Part shown: positions 12,375-14,148 of the stretch, in pieces
Numbering within the stretch: position 1 is the stretch's first letter
Layout: each line of letters opens with the position of its first letter
From: an uncultured Acidobacteriota bacterium
GTDB taxonomy: Bacteria > Acidobacteriota > Vicinamibacteria > Vicinamibacterales > SCN-69-37
Length of the DNA stretch: 14,148 bases
Direction of reading: 5' to 3'
Assembly (NCBI GenBank): GCA_937880585.1
Contig: CALFMR010000527.1
Coordinates: forward strand, 1 to 14,148
Notes under the pieces: model-generated
Databases searched by the model: none
Seen by the model: the letters and a program-made list of their open reading frames with translations, nothing else
Told to the model about the DNA's origin: nothing
Made by a program: the position numbers and the translations under genes

Positions 12375-12573
12375 GAAAAGATGTCACCGCGAGCCCCCGA
12401 ACGTAGTGAGGGCGGCGAAGCGCATTGATGAAAGGTCCGCGAAGCCCGCGACGGAGGAGCGGCGCTGAGCGGGCGAGCGGCGGCGGGGCCCCGCGAGCAG
12501 GCAAGAAAAGACGGCCCCAACGCACTGTAAAGAAGATGACAGGACAGGCAGCGCAACTGAGAAGAGATGGCGT
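12375..12573. other. GC-rich intergenic stretch with no recognised gene
   Basis: Between the 7-bp array and the end of the acyltransferase fusion gene I find no credible coding sequence. It contains a 12-bp perfect palindrome GCGGGGCCCCGC at 12483-12494 and repeated purine runs (AAGAAAAGA near 12373 and 12503). Open frames through it have no recognisable protein features. Confidence 0.45.
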
Positions 12574-14148
12574 CTACAGCCGCTCCACGGCCTCCCTCAC
12601 CTTGCCCGCCAGCGCCGCATAGTCCTCGCCCTCGAGCGCGAGGGGTGCCCCGAAGGCGACGCGGACGGGGCCGCGTTTGGGGAAGCGCATGGTGCGGTGG
12701 AGGACCGTCTCGAGGCCTTCGAGCCGGACAGGCACGACTGGAACACCGAGCCGCGCGCCGATCATGCCGACGCCGGGCATGAAGCGGCCGATCTCGCCGT
12801 GCTCGGTGCGCTTGCCTTCCGGAAAGATCAGCACGGAGTAGTCGTCGGCCAGCACCTCGCCGATGTAGCGCAGCGTCTGCCGCGTGCCGGCCTCGCGCTG
12901 CGGCAGCGGGAACGCGTTGAAGAACTCGGACGACAGGTAATAGTTCAGGCTGTTGGTGAACCATTCACGGCGTGAGTAGCGCTCCGGATAGAAGTGCGCC
13001 ATGAAGAATTCTTTCGCCATGGCCGGTGCGAGCCGGTAACGCCAGCGCGCGGGCAGTGCGAGCAGGATCGCGGGCGTATCGAGGTGGCTCTGATGATTGG
13101 CCGCGAAGATGACGGGGCCCTCGAGCGCGCGCACGTGCTCGAGGCCTTCGACCTTCATCTTCATGAACACGAGCCCGAGCGGCAGGATCCACGTCGGCAG
13201 ACTGATGCGTCGCACGAACCACGCCGGCCACGATCGATTCCATGACGGGAAGACGATGGGCCCGTCCGCGCCAGCAGATGATCGCGCGCGCGGCGTCGTC
13301 GTCCGCGCCGCGTCTCTCGCTTCCGCCACGTCGCCGCCGAGCGCGCCGTCGATGGCGGCGTCGGGCTGCACGAGTTGCTCGATGTCGCCGACGCGTGTGG
13401 CTCCGGCCAGCGCCGTCTCGTCGAGCGTCGTCTGAAAGGCGCTCTCGAGCGCCATCATCAGCTCGACGCGATCGAGCGAGCTGAGGCCGAGCTCGTCGAG
13501 CGTCGTGTCCGGCGCGATCGCGCGTCCCGCCGCGTAGCGCGCGACGATGTCGGTGACCGAGGCGCCCGCCGTGCGCGCGGACGTCGTGCCCGACGATTCA
13601 CCGGCGACCCAGCGTTGCAGGTCGCGGCGTTTCAGCTTCTGCGTACCTTCCGTCCGTGGCAACGCCTGGCCCGGCCAGACCGACGTGCTCCACACGCGTT
13701 GGTGATCCTCGAGCCCCGCATTCGCGCCGCGCACGATCGCATCGATGTCGGCGCCGGGGGCAAGGACGAGCACGGCATGGATGCGTTCCTCGCCGTCGAC
13801 CGTCCGTCCGACCACTGCCGCATCGATCACGCCGGGTTGCGCAACGAGCGCGCGTTCGACGTCCTCGGGGAAGACGTTCAGTCCCTGCGGCGTGACGATC
13901 ATCTCTTTCTTGCGGCCCTTGATGAGCAGCCGCCCGTCGGCGTCCAATTCACCGACGTCGCCCGTGTGGAACCACCCGTCCTCGAACGCCGCGGCGTTTT
14001 CGGCTGCCGCGCCGCCCGCCGCGCCACGCGCGCCTTCCGGCACGTAGTAGCCGGACGTCACGTTCTCGCCGCGCACGAGAATCTCGCCGTCTTCCGCGAT
14101 GCGCACCTGGACGCCGGCAATCGGCTTGCCGCCCGTGCCGCGCGACGC
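12574..14148 (-). CDS. Adenylate-forming enzyme - carrier protein - PlsC acyltransferase fusion (5' end outside window)
   Basis: The frame is open to the right edge, giving the last 524 residues. Numbering from that edge, residues 1-185 are the C-terminal end of an AMP-binding acyl-CoA/acyl-ACP synthetase: GKPIAGVQVRI, DGWFHTGDVGELDADGRLLI, GRKKEMIVTPQGLNVFPEDVE (motif A8 region) and ALPRTEGTQKLKRRDL with the A10-type Lys. Residues about 195-265 form an acyl carrier domain with LGLSSLDRVEL, where Ser224 is the likely phosphopantetheine site. Residues about 300-524 are a PlsC-type glycerolipid acyltransferase with NHQSHLD (HX4D, from 351) and FPEGKRT (442-448). The fusion could activate a fatty acid, load it on its own carrier and pass it to a lysophospholipid or other acceptor; this is inferred from domain order. 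E. coli Aas has the reverse order and no carrier between. The apparent GTG start at 14106 is internal. Confidence 0.9.
   Translation of the reverse strand, partial: ASRGTGGKPIAGVQVRIAEDGEILVRGENVTSGYYVPEGARGAAGGAAAENAAAFEDGWFHTGDVGELDADGRLLIKGRKKEMIVTPQGLNVFPEDVERALVAQPGVIDAAVVGRTVDGEERIHAVLVLAPGADIDAIVRGANAGLEDHQRVWSTSVWPGQALPRTEGTQKLKRRDLQRWVAGESSGTTSARTAGASVTDIVARYAAGRAIAPDTTLDELGLSSLDRVELMMALESAFQTTLDETALAGATRVGDIEQLVQPDAAIDGALGGDVAEARDAARTTTPRARSSAGADGPIVFPSWNRSWPAWFVRRISLPTWILPLGLVFMKMKVEGLEHVRALEGPVIFAANHQSHLDTPAILLALPARWRYRLAPAMAKEFFMAHFYPERYSRREWFTNSLNYYLSSEFFNAFPLPQREAGTRQTLRYIGEVLADDYSVLIFPEGKRTEHGEIGRFMPGVGMIGARLGVPVVPVRLEGLETVLHRTMRFPKRGPVRVAFGAPLALEGEDYAALAGKVREAVERL

Noticed and set aside
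12286..12525. 79-residue minus-strand frame covering the infA upstream region
   Set aside because: It runs through the 7-bp array and the infA ribosome binding site, is Pro/Arg/Leu-rich without family resemblance, and overlaps the infA start.

Overview
The window is high-GC bacterial DNA with densely packed, mostly complete housekeeping genes, frequent GTG and TTG starts, and repeat-filled intergenic gaps. The set of families (a DUF2934/Hsp20-type protein, the uppS-cdsA-dxr-rseP cluster, MerR/TPR proteins, PF09720-type antitoxins) fits a soil-type Acidobacteriota. That placement is an inference from gene content, not from a marker gene. No rRNA, tRNA, CRISPR array, transposase or integrase was seen.

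Layout. (1) 49-1188 (+): a chimeric ORF. Its N-terminus looks like a DUF2934/Hsp20-type small heat-shock protein and its C-terminus is a TruA pseudouridine synthase lacking the catalytic N-terminal part. An in-frame block of palindromic repeats interrupts the TruA part. (2) 1255-5432 (+): uppS, cdsA, dxr and rseP, a conserved envelope/isoprenoid cluster. (3) 5433-5856: a 424-bp gap between convergent genes, filled with GGTTC motifs that switch to GAACC halfway. (4) 5857-7501 (-): glucokinase followed 1 bp-scale downstream by protein-isoaspartate methyltransferase. (5) 7502-7566: a divergent promoter region made almost entirely of a 7-bp-period array ending in a perfect TATAAT. (6) 7567-9580 (+): a beta-hydroxyacid dehydrogenase overlapping a BRCT-MerR-TPR fusion protein. 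(7) 9581-10110: a palindromic repeat, then an addiction-module antitoxin and a truncated toxin remnant. (8) 10100-12289 (-): infA, a DEAD-box RNA helicase and a LOG-family phosphoribohydrolase. (9) 12290-12573: a gap with a third 7-bp-period array and GC-rich sequence. (10) 12574-14148 (-): the C-terminal part of an adenylation-carrier protein-acyltransferase fusion running off the right edge.

How the genes work together. Dxr commits carbon to isoprenoids, UppS turns isoprenoid units into the undecaprenyl carrier, CdsA makes CDP-diacylglycerol and RseP performs intramembrane proteolysis, so the plus-strand cluster serves envelope building and surveillance. The fused acyltransferase at the right end is also a phospholipid or lipid-activation enzyme. 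infA plus the RNA helicase form a translation/RNA-remodelling pair.

Most worth a second look: the in-frame palindromes with compensating changes in truA, the hsp20-truA chimera, the BRCT-MerR-TPR architecture, the carrier-linked acyltransferase whose domain order is the reverse of E. coli Aas, the three intergenic arrays sharing a 7-bp period, and two genes whose -10 boxes lie exactly 6 nt from the ATG, which suggests leaderless mRNAs.
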